Below are positions 17,106 through 26,400 of a DNA stretch of 64,000 nt, piece by piece. A program made the position numbers and the translations under genes. Each line of letters starts with the position of its first letter. Positions within the stretch are counted from its first letter, which is position 1. The notes under the pieces were generated by a model. The model ran no database searches. It was not told where the DNA came from and worked only from the letters and a program-made list of their open reading frames with translations. The stretch is from Microcaldota archaeon (lineage in GTDB: Archaea; Micrarchaeota; Micrarchaeia; Micrarchaeales; Micrarchaeaceae), in the NCBI GenBank assembly GCA_021828345.1, contig JAJZJI010000001.1, forward strand, positions 1-64,000, read 5' to 3'.

Positions 17106-18209
17106 CTGGAAAGAGTTTTTGTTGTGGGTGCTACGGGGAAGGTCGGCAGAGTACTTGTAAGACAGATATATAATAAGGGAGATACCGATCAGGGAGTACA
17201 TACAAATCCGACAGTGATTGTCGGCCTTGCAAACAGCAGTACCTTGTTACGTAATAGTGAGGGGATAGATGCCAAAATGGCAGAAAGATTCGTAATGTAT
17301 AGAGAGGGAGGCGAGAGATATAGTGGTTTTCAGTGCCTGCTAGAGCTATTGAGAAAGGAAAATGAGATAATTCACGTTGTTGATGTCACTACAGAGGCTA
17401 GGGCGGTGGTGCTGCATACTGGTCTAATCAATTCAACTAATCATGATATTGTTACGGCAAATAAAAATCCTCTCACATTCGCCGATATTAAAACATTCAG
17501 ACGTTTGGTTTCAGAAACTCAAAGGTACGGTTTTAGATGTTCGGTAATGGCGGGCGCGGACACCATAAATTATGTGATGGATCTAGTCGATCTTAATGAC
17601 AGACCTCATTCGATAGAAGGATGCCTTTCAGGAACTCTTGGATTTGTGCTCTCTGAACTGGAGAATGGAAAAAAACTTTCATCAGCGGTTACCGAAGCAA
17701 TAACTAGAGGATATACTGAGCCTAACCCTATAACTGATCTTGGTGGTGGAGATCCAGCTAAAAAAATTCTAATAATAGCGAGAGCTGCCGGGTTCGACGT
17801 CAGTTTTAGCGATATTGAAGTGAATCCCTTAGTATCCGAAGCGGTGCTCAAATCGGCAGATTTAGATTCTTTCTTTACGGCGTTGAAGAAGCAAGACCTC
17901 CTGTTCGAGAAGAAGATGAAACGCGCCTTAAATAAGAATAATACATTAAGATATGTCGCACGCATAACTTCTCGTAAAAATGAAAAGTCCAGAATACGTG
18001 TTGGTCTGGAAGAGGTACCTATAAAGAGCAGTCTGGGGCAACTAAAGGGTACATCAAACAAAATACTTATATACACAAAGAACTACGGTAGAAAACCATA
18101 CTCTATCGAGGCACCTGGCGCAGGCATCGAGATAACTGCACAGAACATACGACGCGATCTTTTGTATCAGATAAATGGCAGGACGCTGCGCGTAAGCCCT
18201 GACAAATGA
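17106..18209 (+). CDS. hom: homoserine dehydrogenase, probable CTG start
   Basis: NAD(P)-dependent reduction of aspartate semialdehyde to homoserine (threonine/methionine pathway). It has an N-terminal Rossmann motif VFVVGATGKVGRVL, the TANKNPL segment, the substrate block IEGCLSGTLGFVLSE and the family signature RGYTEPNPITDLGGGDPAKK. No ATG or TTG lies near the N-terminus in frame: the frame opens after TAA at 17076. GTG 17124 would delete the first Rossmann strand. CTG 17106 restores ERVFVVGATG and has GGTGAT 3 nt upstream, the spacing seen at other starts here. No other threonine genes are nearby, and the gene looks less AT-rich than its neighbours, hinting at transfer. Confidence 0.88.
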   Translation: MERVFVVGATGKVGRVLVRQIYNKGDTDQGVHTNPTVIVGLANSSTLLRNSEGIDAKMAERFVMYREGGERYSGFQCLLELLRKENEIIHVVDVTTEARAVVLHTGLINSTNHDIVTANKNPLTFADIKTFRRLVSETQRYGFRCSVMAGADTINYVMDLVDLNDRPHSIEGCLSGTLGFVLSELENGKKLSSAVTEAITRGYTEPNPITDLGGGDPAKKILIIARAAGFDVSFSDIEVNPLVSEAVLKSADLDSFFTALKKQDLLFEKKMKRALNKNNTLRYVARITSRKNEKSRIRVGLEEVPIKSSLGQLKGTSNKILIYTKNYGRKPYSIEAPGAGIEITAQNIRRDLLYQINGRTLRVSPDK

Positions 18210-18285
18210 TAAATGCTAGCATTATTTTTGGTTAGAAAAATATTCAAAACTGCAGGGGGTTAAATCGATAGATACGCCAGAGAAG

Positions 18286-18423
18286 ATGCCTAAATTAGTA
18301 TGTTTAAACTGTAATAATCTGATAGGATTGCCAATGAAGCATAAGGATAAACGATTGGCGTTTGTTTTGATACATGGTTCTTTTAAGAGAGTTCAAAATA
18401 AGATCATAGCATATGTTGATTGA
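18286..18423 (+). CDS. possible small CxxC protein
   Basis: A 45-residue ORF (ATG 18286, TGA 18421-18423) in the otherwise gene-free 18210-18636 gap. It begins MPKLVCLNCNNLIGL with one CxxC pair and ends basic (FKRVQNKIIAYVD). The frame is open upstream to about 18250. With a single CxxC it could be half of a zinc ribbon, or the tail of a decayed gene. Nothing else is visible in this gap apart from the AT-rich promoter of the next gene. Confidence 0.3.
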   Translation: MPKLVCLNCNNLIGLPMKHKDKRLAFVLIHGSFKRVQNKIIAYVD

Positions 18424-18636
18424 ACTAAATAATTAACTAGTTCCTGTATCAAATTTGCAAATATCACCATATATGGGCATGGGAAATTTACCTTATAATT
18501 TATACGGGCAATTGTTATTATTATAATATTAAGTACAATTAACAAAGTGCTATGATTTTTGTTTTAAACGTATGGTTTTAATACAAAACTTTTAATTAAG
18601 TATTTAAGTTTTTTTATATATTAAAAATTGATGTTT

Positions 18637-18897
18637 ATGGAAATCGAAAAGAAGGTTTGGTCGAAATTTTTTGAGAAGATAAAATCTGGCGAAAAAACAT
18701 TTGAAGTTCGGTTAGCGGACACTGAATATAAGGTAGGTGATGTTTTGGTGTTGAAGGAATGGGATCCTGATAATAACAAATATACTGGAAGAGAAATAAG
18801 GAAGACAATAACATATGTGTTACTGACAAAAAACATGCATTATTGGCCTGAAGAGGAGATGGCTAAAAAGGGATTTGTAGTAATGGGATTTCATTGA
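18637..18897 (+). CDS. DUF3850/ASCH-like domain protein
   Basis: Small single-domain protein (about 86 residues) with the DUF3850 pattern: WSKFFEKIKSGEKTFEVRL, then DVLVLKEWDP and a final GFVVMGFH. These belong to the ASCH/PUA-like fold, thought to bind RNA or modified nucleotides. A TATA-like TTATATA at 18614-18620 places the transcription start close to ATG 18637, so it is probably leaderless; ATG 18631 is an alternative. Often found on mobile or accessory islands. Confidence 0.78.
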   Translation: MEIEKKVWSKFFEKIKSGEKTFEVRLADTEYKVGDVLVLKEWDPDNNKYTGREIRKTITYVLLTKNMHYWPEEEMAKKGFVVMGFH

Positions 18898-19092
18898 TTG
18901 TATAGTTTTCGAATAGTTGTCAAAAATATGTATTGGAAAAAATTTGATAGAAGAAAAGCGGATTTGTTTGTAATCGGTGCGATAATATATTAATAAGTAA
19001 AAAAGATGTTGTCTTAATTGTTAATTGATTTTAAGTTGTATTTTTTTGTTTTAATATATTTTGTGTGATATGTTAAATGAGGGGTATTTGAT

Positions 19093-20088
19093 ATGGGGAT
19101 TATAATAAATGATTTTGTTTACGGTAAATATGAAATAAAGGAAAAGGTAATAGAGGATTTGCTAAAGTCAAAGCCTATTCAGAGAATAAAACAGATCTCT
19201 CAATCTGGTATACCTAAAGAATTTGATAGACCAGGACAAATGCATTATAGTAGGTATGATCACAGTGTAGGTGTAATGCTACTTCTTAGAAGATTAGGTG
19301 CCAGTGTTGAAGAACAAATTTCTGGATTGTTACATGATATATCCCATACTGCTTTTTCACATACTGTAGATATGATATTTGGAAGTTATGAAAAACAGAG
19401 TCTTCAAGATTCGCTACATAAGTCATATTTTATAGATAATGATTTAAAGAATATATTAAATGAATATGGATATGAAGCTGCCCGAATATCAAATATAAAA
19501 CTTTTTGAATTGCTTGAGCGTGATATACCTGATTTGTGTGCTGATAGGCTCGATTATTCACTTAGAGATGGTGTATATGATAAACAGGCAGATATAAAAG
19601 AGGAGATATCAAATTTAATTAATAGAAATGGAGAGATTGTTTTTGGTTCTAAGGAGTATGCGATAAAATACGGAAGGCTATTTGTACACTTAGAAAGAAA
19701 ACTTTATGCTAATAAGGAGAATACTGCAAGAAGATATGTATTTGCAGTAGCTTTAAAAGATGCATTGAATAGTGGTGTGATTAGTAAAGAAGATTTGATT
19801 TATGGTGTTGATCAAGAAATAGTTGAGAAAATAAAGAATACAAAGATAAAGGAGATAGATAATATAATAAATGGATTGAAAAATAATGATTTTGAAGTGT
19901 ATGATGGCGGTGATGTGATGTTAAAAGTCAAGCTAAGATACGTAAATCCAAAATTTGTAGATAAGAATGGTATAAGTACTGCTATGGAGGTAAGTAGGGA
20001 ATATAAAGAGTTAGTAGAAAATTCTATAAAAGAGGATAAAGAAGGATATTTGGTTAAGATAAAAGTAGGTAATATTGAAATAGGTTAA
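19093..20088 (+). CDS. HD-domain phosphohydrolase (dNTPase/SAMHD1-like)
   Basis: HD-superfamily metal-dependent phosphohydrolase, 331 residues. Metal-binding residues are visible in order: SRYDHSVGVM (His), GLLHDISHTAFSH (His-Asp plus His), and ERDIPDLCADRLDYSLRDG (late Asp). This RxDHSxG...LLHDxxH...DRxDY arrangement is shared with dGTPase, SAMHD1 and YfbR-like enzymes. A GAGGGG ribosome binding site precedes ATG 19093. Placed among accessory genes, it may be a nucleotide-depletion or defence enzyme; that role is inference. Confidence 0.82.
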   Translation: MGIIINDFVYGKYEIKEKVIEDLLKSKPIQRIKQISQSGIPKEFDRPGQMHYSRYDHSVGVMLLLRRLGASVEEQISGLLHDISHTAFSHTVDMIFGSYEKQSLQDSLHKSYFIDNDLKNILNEYGYEAARISNIKLFELLERDIPDLCADRLDYSLRDGVYDKQADIKEEISNLINRNGEIVFGSKEYAIKYGRLFVHLERKLYANKENTARRYVFAVALKDALNSGVISKEDLIYGVDQEIVEKIKNTKIKEIDNIINGLKNNDFEVYDGGDVMLKVKLRYVNPKFVDKNGISTAMEVSREYKELVENSIKEDKEGYLVKIKVGNIEIG

Positions 20089-20221
20089 GCAGGTAATTAA
20101 AAATTTAAAATACTTGCATTAAAAAAACAGATATAAATAAATCAAACTTTTAAAATATATAATTTATTTTGTTAAATTACTTTACATACTGATTTAAATA
20201 TGTTTAAAACATCTTATTTTT

Positions 20222-21079
20222 ATGGAAAAACATAACTTAAAGAACATTAAAACGCCAAGAATTATTCGTGTTTATTATAGTACAAAATGGATAGCAGAAC
20301 GTGTAGATAAACCTGAAGAGATAATGAAATGGAAATTTAAAAATGATAAATTAAATAGTTTAAGCGTAGCTGAAGTTATTAGAAAACATATCCCCCTAAT
20401 AACGAGTGACATTTTAGATGGGAAAAATGATATAAGAATTTTTGATAATGGAAAACTTATCTTGGCTACGCATCCAAGACCTCATCAGGAATGGAAATAT
20501 GATTTTTTGAAATCTTATATCTGTGTTGTAGGCCCAATTGAAAAAGAACAAGAAATTATTAAAAAATTTGAGAAAGAGAAAAGAAACGCAGAAAGACGTA
20601 AGAAAAAAGCACAACGTTATATCAATAAAATAAAACCTACTCTAAATACTCTTGTTAAAAAAAGATTAGTTGATGGAATTTTAGGCCGTGGTTCATTTTT
20701 TGGAAGTAATGGTTATCCTACTAAAAAGGATGATATTGACTTTATACTACTGATAAATAAATTAAAAAAAGAAACGGAAGAAAAAATAATAAGAATTCTT
20801 AAGCAAATACCAAAATTTTCAGTAACTCTTGTAAGAAGAAATGACGAAATTATTAAAAAAGGTAAATTACCTGAAATTAGTTTTGTAATTGTTACAAGGG
20901 AGATGGTTTCACACGGATTAGGTATAGAATACGAGCGGTATGTTTTAAGAAACGGGGTCGGAATAAAACTTAATAACTTGTCTATAAATAAATCAGAAAA
21001 ATTGGCAAAAACGTTTATCTCGTTGCTGCCAAATAAGAAGCAAAGAAATCATCTATCAAGATTACCACCAAAAAAATAA
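20222..21079 (+). CDS. nucleotidyltransferase-fold-like protein
   Basis: A 285-residue protein I cannot name. A central segment has the Pol-beta nucleotidyltransferase layout: GRGSFFGSNGYP then KKDDIDFILLIN (GS motif followed by DxD), with a later EISFVIVTREM strand that could supply the third carboxylate. Residues about 100-140 are a highly charged, probably coiled-coil stretch (EKEKRNAERRKKKAQRY). A TATA-like TTTAAATA about 28 nt upstream suggests a leaderless mRNA. It could be a tRNA/RNA nucleotidyltransferase-like or toxin-type enzyme; evidence is motif-level only. Confidence 0.55.
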   Translation: MEKHNLKNIKTPRIIRVYYSTKWIAERVDKPEEIMKWKFKNDKLNSLSVAEVIRKHIPLITSDILDGKNDIRIFDNGKLILATHPRPHQEWKYDFLKSYICVVGPIEKEQEIIKKFEKEKRNAERRKKKAQRYINKIKPTLNTLVKKRLVDGILGRGSFFGSNGYPTKKDDIDFILLINKLKKETEEKIIRILKQIPKFSVTLVRRNDEIIKKGKLPEISFVIVTREMVSHGLGIEYERYVLRNGVGIKLNNLSINKSEKLAKTFISLLPNKKQRNHLSRLPPKK

Positions 21080-21144
21080 AATCAAAGAAATGAACACAGT
21101 TAAATAAACTAATGTATTAAGTCATTATTTAGTTGATACAATAA

Positions 21145-22626
21145 ATGATACTAATGCACAATTCAACAAAAAATCACTTAAATAAAATCCCATCGAAGGG
21201 TTTCAAGGTAGGTTTGTTTGGTTTTATTGTAATTGTTGCAATTGTGATAATTTATCTACTTGCTCTTTTCGATACGTTTTCAATGTATAATACTGGAGGC
21301 ACCAATTGGGATTTTATTACACATTGGCTAATGGCAAAGTCTCTGCTAAATAATAACTTTTATTCTGCATTATTTGGCGGTTACTTATCAAATAGTATTC
21401 TATATAGTAATACCTTTTATTTTGAAATTCTGCGCGCACCATTAACTGGAATATTAATGATACCATTTTCATTACTGGGTAGTAATATTGGAATGCCTCT
21501 ATATTTTGTGTTTGTATTGCTTTTGCTTTTATATTCGATTTTTAAAATATCAAAGTCTCTTAAAATAGATCCATTATTATTAATATTAATTATTTTTACT
21601 CCGTATATTTCTATATTTTTGATGCTGTTAAATGGCACCGAAATAGTCTCGATAGCACTACTTTTGATCTTTTTATCATTTTTATTTAAAAAAAGCTGGA
21701 AATCTGGAATAATACTTGCGCTTGCTGGGCTTGCTAAATATCCTAATCTGATATTTTTGCCACTTTTGTTTTTTCTTCCAAAAAAAGAAAGAAAAAATGC
21801 ACTAATATCGTTTTTTCTTGTAACTATTCCATGGTTATTATTTAATACAGTAGTATTTCACAATCCAATATTTAGCTATTTAATATCTGCAAATGCATTC
21901 TCTGGAGGAGGAACCACTGTTTATTTTCCTATAAATATAATTGTACAATCACTACTGCTTATACTCCCAGAACTATTTCCAATAACATTTATTTTAATAA
22001 TCACATTATTTGTGTTATATTTAAAGAGGACAAAATCCACAATAAATAAAATTAAATTTAAAAAATTTATAATTAATAATTATAAATATAAAATAGCAAT
22101 ATCTTTTTTTGTTCTGGGTGTTTTTGCATGGTCAATCACTGCTATGCGCGGTTCAATAAATGATCTGCCAAGATTGGGATATCTAATATATACAGGTGCG
22201 GCGCTCTTTTTTACACTATTATTTTTTGATGTAATAAAAAAATTAAAATCCATAATTAAAAATATATATGCCTATTGCATAATTGCGCTTTTTATTATTT
22301 ATGTTCTAATTTTATTTACGTGGTTTCCATATAATGGATACGTCTTCTATGGATCTAAAAGTCCTGTACTTTTAAATGCGGAAAATTCAATTTTAATTCA
22401 AGGAATAGGTAGCTGCAATATTATATCAAATAATTGGGTGTATTTGAAATATTCGGGATATAATGCGCATTTCCCCTATTATTATAATGCAACAATTGAA
22501 CACTATCCTATAATATTTTTTACTGATCTAGGTTCAAATCAAACCCCGATAAATTTAAACAATATAACTTTTAGAGAGAACTATTCGGGGTTTTTTATAG
22601 CTAAACCTAAAAACGCTATTTGTTAA
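21145..22626 (+). CDS. polytopic membrane protein, GT-C (GT87-like) glycosyltransferase
   Basis: A 493-residue membrane protein with about 10-12 hydrophobic helices. The first extracytoplasmic loop carries TNWDFITHWLMAKSLLNNNFY, matching the acidic-residue loop of GT-C mannosyltransferases that use polyprenyl-phosphate sugars; a later GLAKYPNLIFLPL segment is also typical. A C-terminal external segment follows the last helix. It probably adds sugars to lipids or surface proteins. The adjacent surface protein (thermopsin-like, convergent) has many potential N-glycosylation sites. Confidence 0.7.
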   Translation: MILMHNSTKNHLNKIPSKGFKVGLFGFIVIVAIVIIYLLALFDTFSMYNTGGTNWDFITHWLMAKSLLNNNFYSALFGGYLSNSILYSNTFYFEILRAPLTGILMIPFSLLGSNIGMPLYFVFVLLLLLYSIFKISKSLKIDPLLLILIIFTPYISIFLMLLNGTEIVSIALLLIFLSFLFKKSWKSGIILALAGLAKYPNLIFLPLLFFLPKKERKNALISFFLVTIPWLLFNTVVFHNPIFSYLISANAFSGGGTTVYFPINIIVQSLLLILPELFPITFILIITLFVLYLKRTKSTINKIKFKKFIINNYKYKIAISFFVLGVFAWSITAMRGSINDLPRLGYLIYTGAALFFTLLFFDVIKKLKSIIKNIYAYCIIALFIIYVLILFTWFPYNGYVFYGSKSPVLLNAENSILIQGIGSCNIISNNWVYLKYSGYNAHFPYYYNATIEHYPIIFFTDLGSNQTPINLNNITFRENYSGFFIAKPKNAIC

Positions 22627-22655
22627 TAAATACGTTTATATTTCTAATTTAATCT

Positions 22656-24404
22656 TTATCTAAGTAATCTACTTAAAATTAATAAAACAATACCTATTAT
22701 CAAAGCTATTACTATCCCATAAAATATTGGATTTGCATCCCCTATGTTTATAAGTTGTAATGGCGAGATTGTGCTACTATTTATTTGGCTATTTATGGTT
22801 GTAGAAACGGTATTGTTAGATGAAGTATTATTGTAGGTGTAGCCTATTGTAGTTGTGGTAATTGGAGTAGGTATTGTTATAGCTGCTGTTCCGTTTTTGA
22901 TAATTATATCAGTTGTATATGTCGGCGCACCTGTTAATGCCATCGCTCCACTGCTACTTTTAACTACCTTAAGATTTGTTGCGGTCTCCTCTGTATTGCC
23001 ACCAAATGTAAATAGTGAAGGGAACGGAATAAATGTGTTATTTGAATAATAATACTCCCATAAGCTGGCATTTAATCGGTTAAATTGAGTGCTCTCTCCA
23101 TTTCCTTCACCACCAAAAACAAATTCGGAGTTATAATAATGATAATTAGGTGTTTCATAATATGGGGTTACCAAAAGCTGCGCATTATTTGAATATATAT
23201 TAAATGTAACATTGTCGTAGTAATGCCATCCATTGCCGCTTTTATAACCAAATGATATAATCGGCTTTCCATTAGAATAACTAACCTTTATTATCGGAGT
23301 AATAAATAATGGATAATTATATGATACAACTTCATTCTGGTATATATATTTTGGATATGCATAGACTACTACGTTATTTGATGTGTTATTGTAATTTTTC
23401 TGTGCATATGTTTCGAAATATCCATTTCCTGTAAGCGTTTTATTATTTACATTCGCAGTATTTGTTGTAAAATTCCATATATTATCTCCATAAATATAAT
23501 TTTTCGCGCTTGTATTAAATTCCGCAACATTCTGCAGCCAATATGTATATACATTCCCATTATTTGAAACGATATTAACAACAGTATTAAGTTGCAAACT
23601 AGCTCCATTTATTGATGTATTGACTGGTGGAGAATCATTGTATCCATAAATGTTTGTAATATTTGCAACGCCATAAATGGCGCTTGTGTTTATCTGGTAT
23701 GGTACTAAATTGTCAGATATATTATATAATCCATAGCTAACAACGCCCATAGGTTGCGGCAATGAAAAATTTGCAATATCTAGTGGATTGACTAGTTCTG
23801 GGGTGATATTTGTATAAAAGTATATCTCTGTTGGATTATTCGATATAAATGTTATATTGTTGTTTCCTCTATTCATATTATAATAATTGCTCCATTCAGA
23901 TATTGCCGATGTCTGGCTATTATAAAAATTATAATCGGTTGCCCGTATGTTCATAGAATTGTTACTAATCCATCTTATGCCTACTTTACTATAATTAGAT
24001 AATTGTATGTTGTAATTGTAGCTATTGTAAAATGTCTGTTCATGTAATTCATTTTTAGGGGCTGTAAACGCTGCAAGAGAATAATTTATTTGGTTATTTA
24101 TAGTGGACAAAACAAGGTAATATTTTCCAGGATTTAAGTTTAATGTGAATATGTGTGAACCATAAACGGTCTTATTATAAGTTGGATAAATGCTACTACC
24201 ATTTTCAAAGCGTGAAAATTCTAATGGATTTAAAATTAAAAGATCCGCAGAACTATTGGTGCTATAACCGATTACAAGGGTGGCACCATTTTGAATACTA
24301 AAATTTTGGTAACTAAAATAGCCATTTTGTAATATTGTAGCATTACCAATACCTGCAATTAAAATAAGCGGTATAATAAGAGAGAGCAAATACATTCTGT
24401 TCAT
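22656..24404 (-). CDS. thermopsin-like (peptidase A5) cell-surface protein
   Basis: A 582-residue secreted protein: N-terminal signal peptide (LLSLIIPLILIAGIGNA), a large Asn/Tyr/Ser/Thr-rich ectodomain, and a C-terminal membrane anchor (FYGIVIALIIGIVLLILSRLLR). The middle (about 225-420) contains the thermopsin pattern: MGVVSYGLYN, SLQLNTVVNI, NVYTYWLQNVAEFN, IWNFT and GNGWHYYDNVTF. Thermopsins are acid proteases of acidophilic archaea. A membrane-anchored version implies surface protein turnover or nutrient acquisition in acid. Whether it is catalytically active cannot be shown. Confidence 0.75.
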   Translation of the reverse strand: MNRMYLLSLIIPLILIAGIGNATILQNGYFSYQNFSIQNGATLVIGYSTNSSADLLILNPLEFSRFENGSSIYPTYNKTVYGSHIFTLNLNPGKYYLVLSTINNQINYSLAAFTAPKNELHEQTFYNSYNYNIQLSNYSKVGIRWISNNSMNIRATDYNFYNSQTSAISEWSNYYNMNRGNNNITFISNNPTEIYFYTNITPELVNPLDIANFSLPQPMGVVSYGLYNISDNLVPYQINTSAIYGVANITNIYGYNDSPPVNTSINGASLQLNTVVNIVSNNGNVYTYWLQNVAEFNTSAKNYIYGDNIWNFTTNTANVNNKTLTGNGYFETYAQKNYNNTSNNVVVYAYPKYIYQNEVVSYNYPLFITPIIKVSYSNGKPIISFGYKSGNGWHYYDNVTFNIYSNNAQLLVTPYYETPNYHYYNSEFVFGGEGNGESTQFNRLNASLWEYYYSNNTFIPFPSLFTFGGNTEETATNLKVVKSSSGAMALTGAPTYTTDIIIKNGTAAITIPTPITTTTIGYTYNNTSSNNTVSTTINSQINSSTISPLQLINIGDANPIFYGIVIALIIGIVLLILSRLLR

Positions 24405-24475
24405 ACATCAATCTACCAAATTCTTATAAATATTAAACATTTAAATACTATCTGTATATGTATTGAAATGATGCT

Positions 24476-24736
24476 ATGCCTAAAAAAAGTAAAAAAGATA
24501 TTTTCTTAAAAAAACTTGCACATTCAAAGCTAGAGCACTTTTTGGATATTCTAAGATATGGGTATAATAACTATGGATTTATTTTCTACATTGGTGGGAT
24601 TTCGGCCATTTTGGGTGGTGTATTCGGCGTTGCTGGATGGCTCTCTATTGTAGTAACTATAGCCTTTCTTTACTATGCTGGCAAATTTAAGATATTTGTA
24701 GAAAAAGAGAAAAACTCCAAAAGGCATAAAAATTAG
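24476..24736 (+). CDS. small two-helix membrane protein
   Basis: An 86-residue protein with a basic N-terminus (PKKSKKDIFLKK), two adjacent hydrophobic helices (FIFYIGGISAILGGVFGV and GWLSIVVTIAFLYYAG) and a charged C-terminal tail. No family recognised. It lies 36 nt upstream of the AN1 zinc-finger gene, and the two may be co-transcribed. Confidence 0.6.
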   Translation: MPKKSKKDIFLKKLAHSKLEHFLDILRYGYNNYGFIFYIGGISAILGGVFGVAGWLSIVVTIAFLYYAGKFKIFVEKEKNSKRHKN

Positions 24737-24771
24737 GGCATTATATAACTACTATATAATATGGTTATTTT

Positions 24772-25335
24772 ATGGCAACTGATTCTAATAATTTGTGCCA
24801 GTTTAAAAATTGCGATAAGAAGTATGTTGAGCGATGTGAATATTGCGATAAAAAGTACTGTAAAGCGCACATCAATCCTTCGCTTATACTTAGTTTAAAT
24901 CAGATAATAAATGAACCAAATGAAGCAAGAAGAAATCTGCTGCATGATGAATATGACAAAGAGGATGTTCATCCATGTCCCGCATATACTCAAAATTTTT
25001 GGAAGAGTTGGTATACGGATAAAAATTTTAGTTCTAATGTTGCAAAATCAGAAACAAAAAGCCAAAAAGCCCAGGAGGATTTGGATCTAAAAAATAATTC
25101 TGATAATAAAGCGCAAGATCGCGATAAAACTATACAGATACAAAAGAATTCTAAAATTAAAATTTCATTTTTTAAAAAGAGAGCGCATGATAATTTAGTG
25201 GAAGATAAAACCGTAAGGGATAAAAAAGTTACTACAAAAATTGAGGAAAAGGAAGCTAAAACTGAGGAAAAACCGCCGCAAAAGAAGGGATTTTTTGGAA
25301 ATATTAAAGATAGTTTGGGCGTGGAAGAGAATTAA
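24772..25335 (+). CDS. AN1-type zinc finger protein
   Basis: A 187-residue protein. The first about 80 residues form an AN1-like zinc finger: Cys9, Cys14, Cys22, Cys25, Cys30, His33 (CQFKNCDKK...CEYCDKKYCKAHINP) plus a later HPCPAY pair. The rest is a highly charged, low-complexity Lys/Glu linker with a short GFFGNIKDSLGVEE ending. AN1 fingers in archaea occur in small proteins of unknown role, sometimes linked to ubiquitin-like or membrane functions; the partner here is unknown. Confidence 0.75.
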   Translation: MATDSNNLCQFKNCDKKYVERCEYCDKKYCKAHINPSLILSLNQIINEPNEARRNLLHDEYDKEDVHPCPAYTQNFWKSWYTDKNFSSNVAKSETKSQKAQEDLDLKNNSDNKAQDRDKTIQIQKNSKIKISFFKKRAHDNLVEDKTVRDKKVTTKIEEKEAKTEEKPPQKKGFFGNIKDSLGVEEN

Positions 25336-25367
25336 CTATTTTATTAAATAAAATAAAAGATGCATTT

Positions 25368-26225
25368 ATGGATTATATTCTAGGTATACTACTTGGAGTT
25401 ATAGGTATGTTTAGCTATGGCATTCAAGATTTTTTAATGGCAAAGGCCTCAAGGTATATAGGAGCGTTTAAGACCTCTTTTTGGTTTCAGATAATAACGC
25501 TGATATTTTTGGTTATAATAGGTTTATTTTTATATAAATATCAAAGCATTAGTCTGCCACTTGCTATTTTGATAGTTTTTACTGGTATAATTTCAATGAT
25601 TGGACTTGTATCCTTTAATAAAGGTTTATCTGTAGGAAATGTATCAATAATTACTACAATAGCATCCGTATGGAGTGTGCTATCTATACTACTCGGGTAT
25701 ATATTTTTAAGAACGCCAATATCTTTGATACAAACAATATTTATTGCAATAATAATATTAGGCACTATACTAGCATCACTTGAGCTAAAGCATTTAGTTA
25801 AAATGAATATAAAGCATGTTGTAGGTTTGAAATATGCCATAATGACGGTATTTGGCTGGGGTATATACTTCTTTTTGATCGCGTATCTTGTAAATGTAAT
25901 AGGATGGGTTGCGACCTCTCTATTTTCGCTGCTCGCAACAGTTATAGTTATGTTTATTTATGCCAAATTCGCATCAATTGACATAAAATTCAATATTAAA
26001 GGAAGATATATACTGCTGCTTATAGCAATTTTAAATACTATAGGATTTCTCTCTTATAGCATAGGGCTGACATATAACTATGTGGGTGTAATATCACCAA
26101 TAATTGCTGCCGGGCCTGTAATAACCATAATGCTTGCCCTTTTTTTATTAAAGGAGCATTTAGAGTTAAGTCAGAAGGTTGGTATAATAATGGTAATATC
26201 TGGAATCATTCTACTTGCAATTTAG
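25368..26225 (+). CDS. EamA/DMT-superfamily transporter
   Basis: A 285-residue membrane protein with ten predicted helices in two five-helix halves, the drug/metabolite transporter layout. The first half ends ILGTILASLELK and the second ends IMVISGIILLAI after the typical AAGPVITIMLALFLLKEHL segment (xGP..t.l.a...l.E). Substrate cannot be inferred. It follows the AN1 gene by 32 nt. Confidence 0.88.
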   Translation: MDYILGILLGVIGMFSYGIQDFLMAKASRYIGAFKTSFWFQIITLIFLVIIGLFLYKYQSISLPLAILIVFTGIISMIGLVSFNKGLSVGNVSIITTIASVWSVLSILLGYIFLRTPISLIQTIFIAIIILGTILASLELKHLVKMNIKHVVGLKYAIMTVFGWGIYFFLIAYLVNVIGWVATSLFSLLATVIVMFIYAKFASIDIKFNIKGRYILLLIAILNTIGFLSYSIGLTYNYVGVISPIIAAGPVITIMLALFLLKEHLELSQKVGIIMVISGIILLAI

Positions 26226-26400
26226 AATTTATGTTCGAATGGTGCTTACATCAGGAAATATCCAAAAACCGTAATTTTGGCGTAAATTGAAATTTGCCTT
26301 AAGAATTTTGAAAAAGCATAATATTAAATCCTTTAAGTACCTAAATTAATACGTAATATCTGTTTGTGTTAATGTTAATTTTTTAAAGTAAGGTATTTTG

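Noticed and set aside
18898..19000. 21-32 codon ORF after the DUF3850 gene
   Set aside because: Too short, basic and motif-free, with no ribosome binding site.
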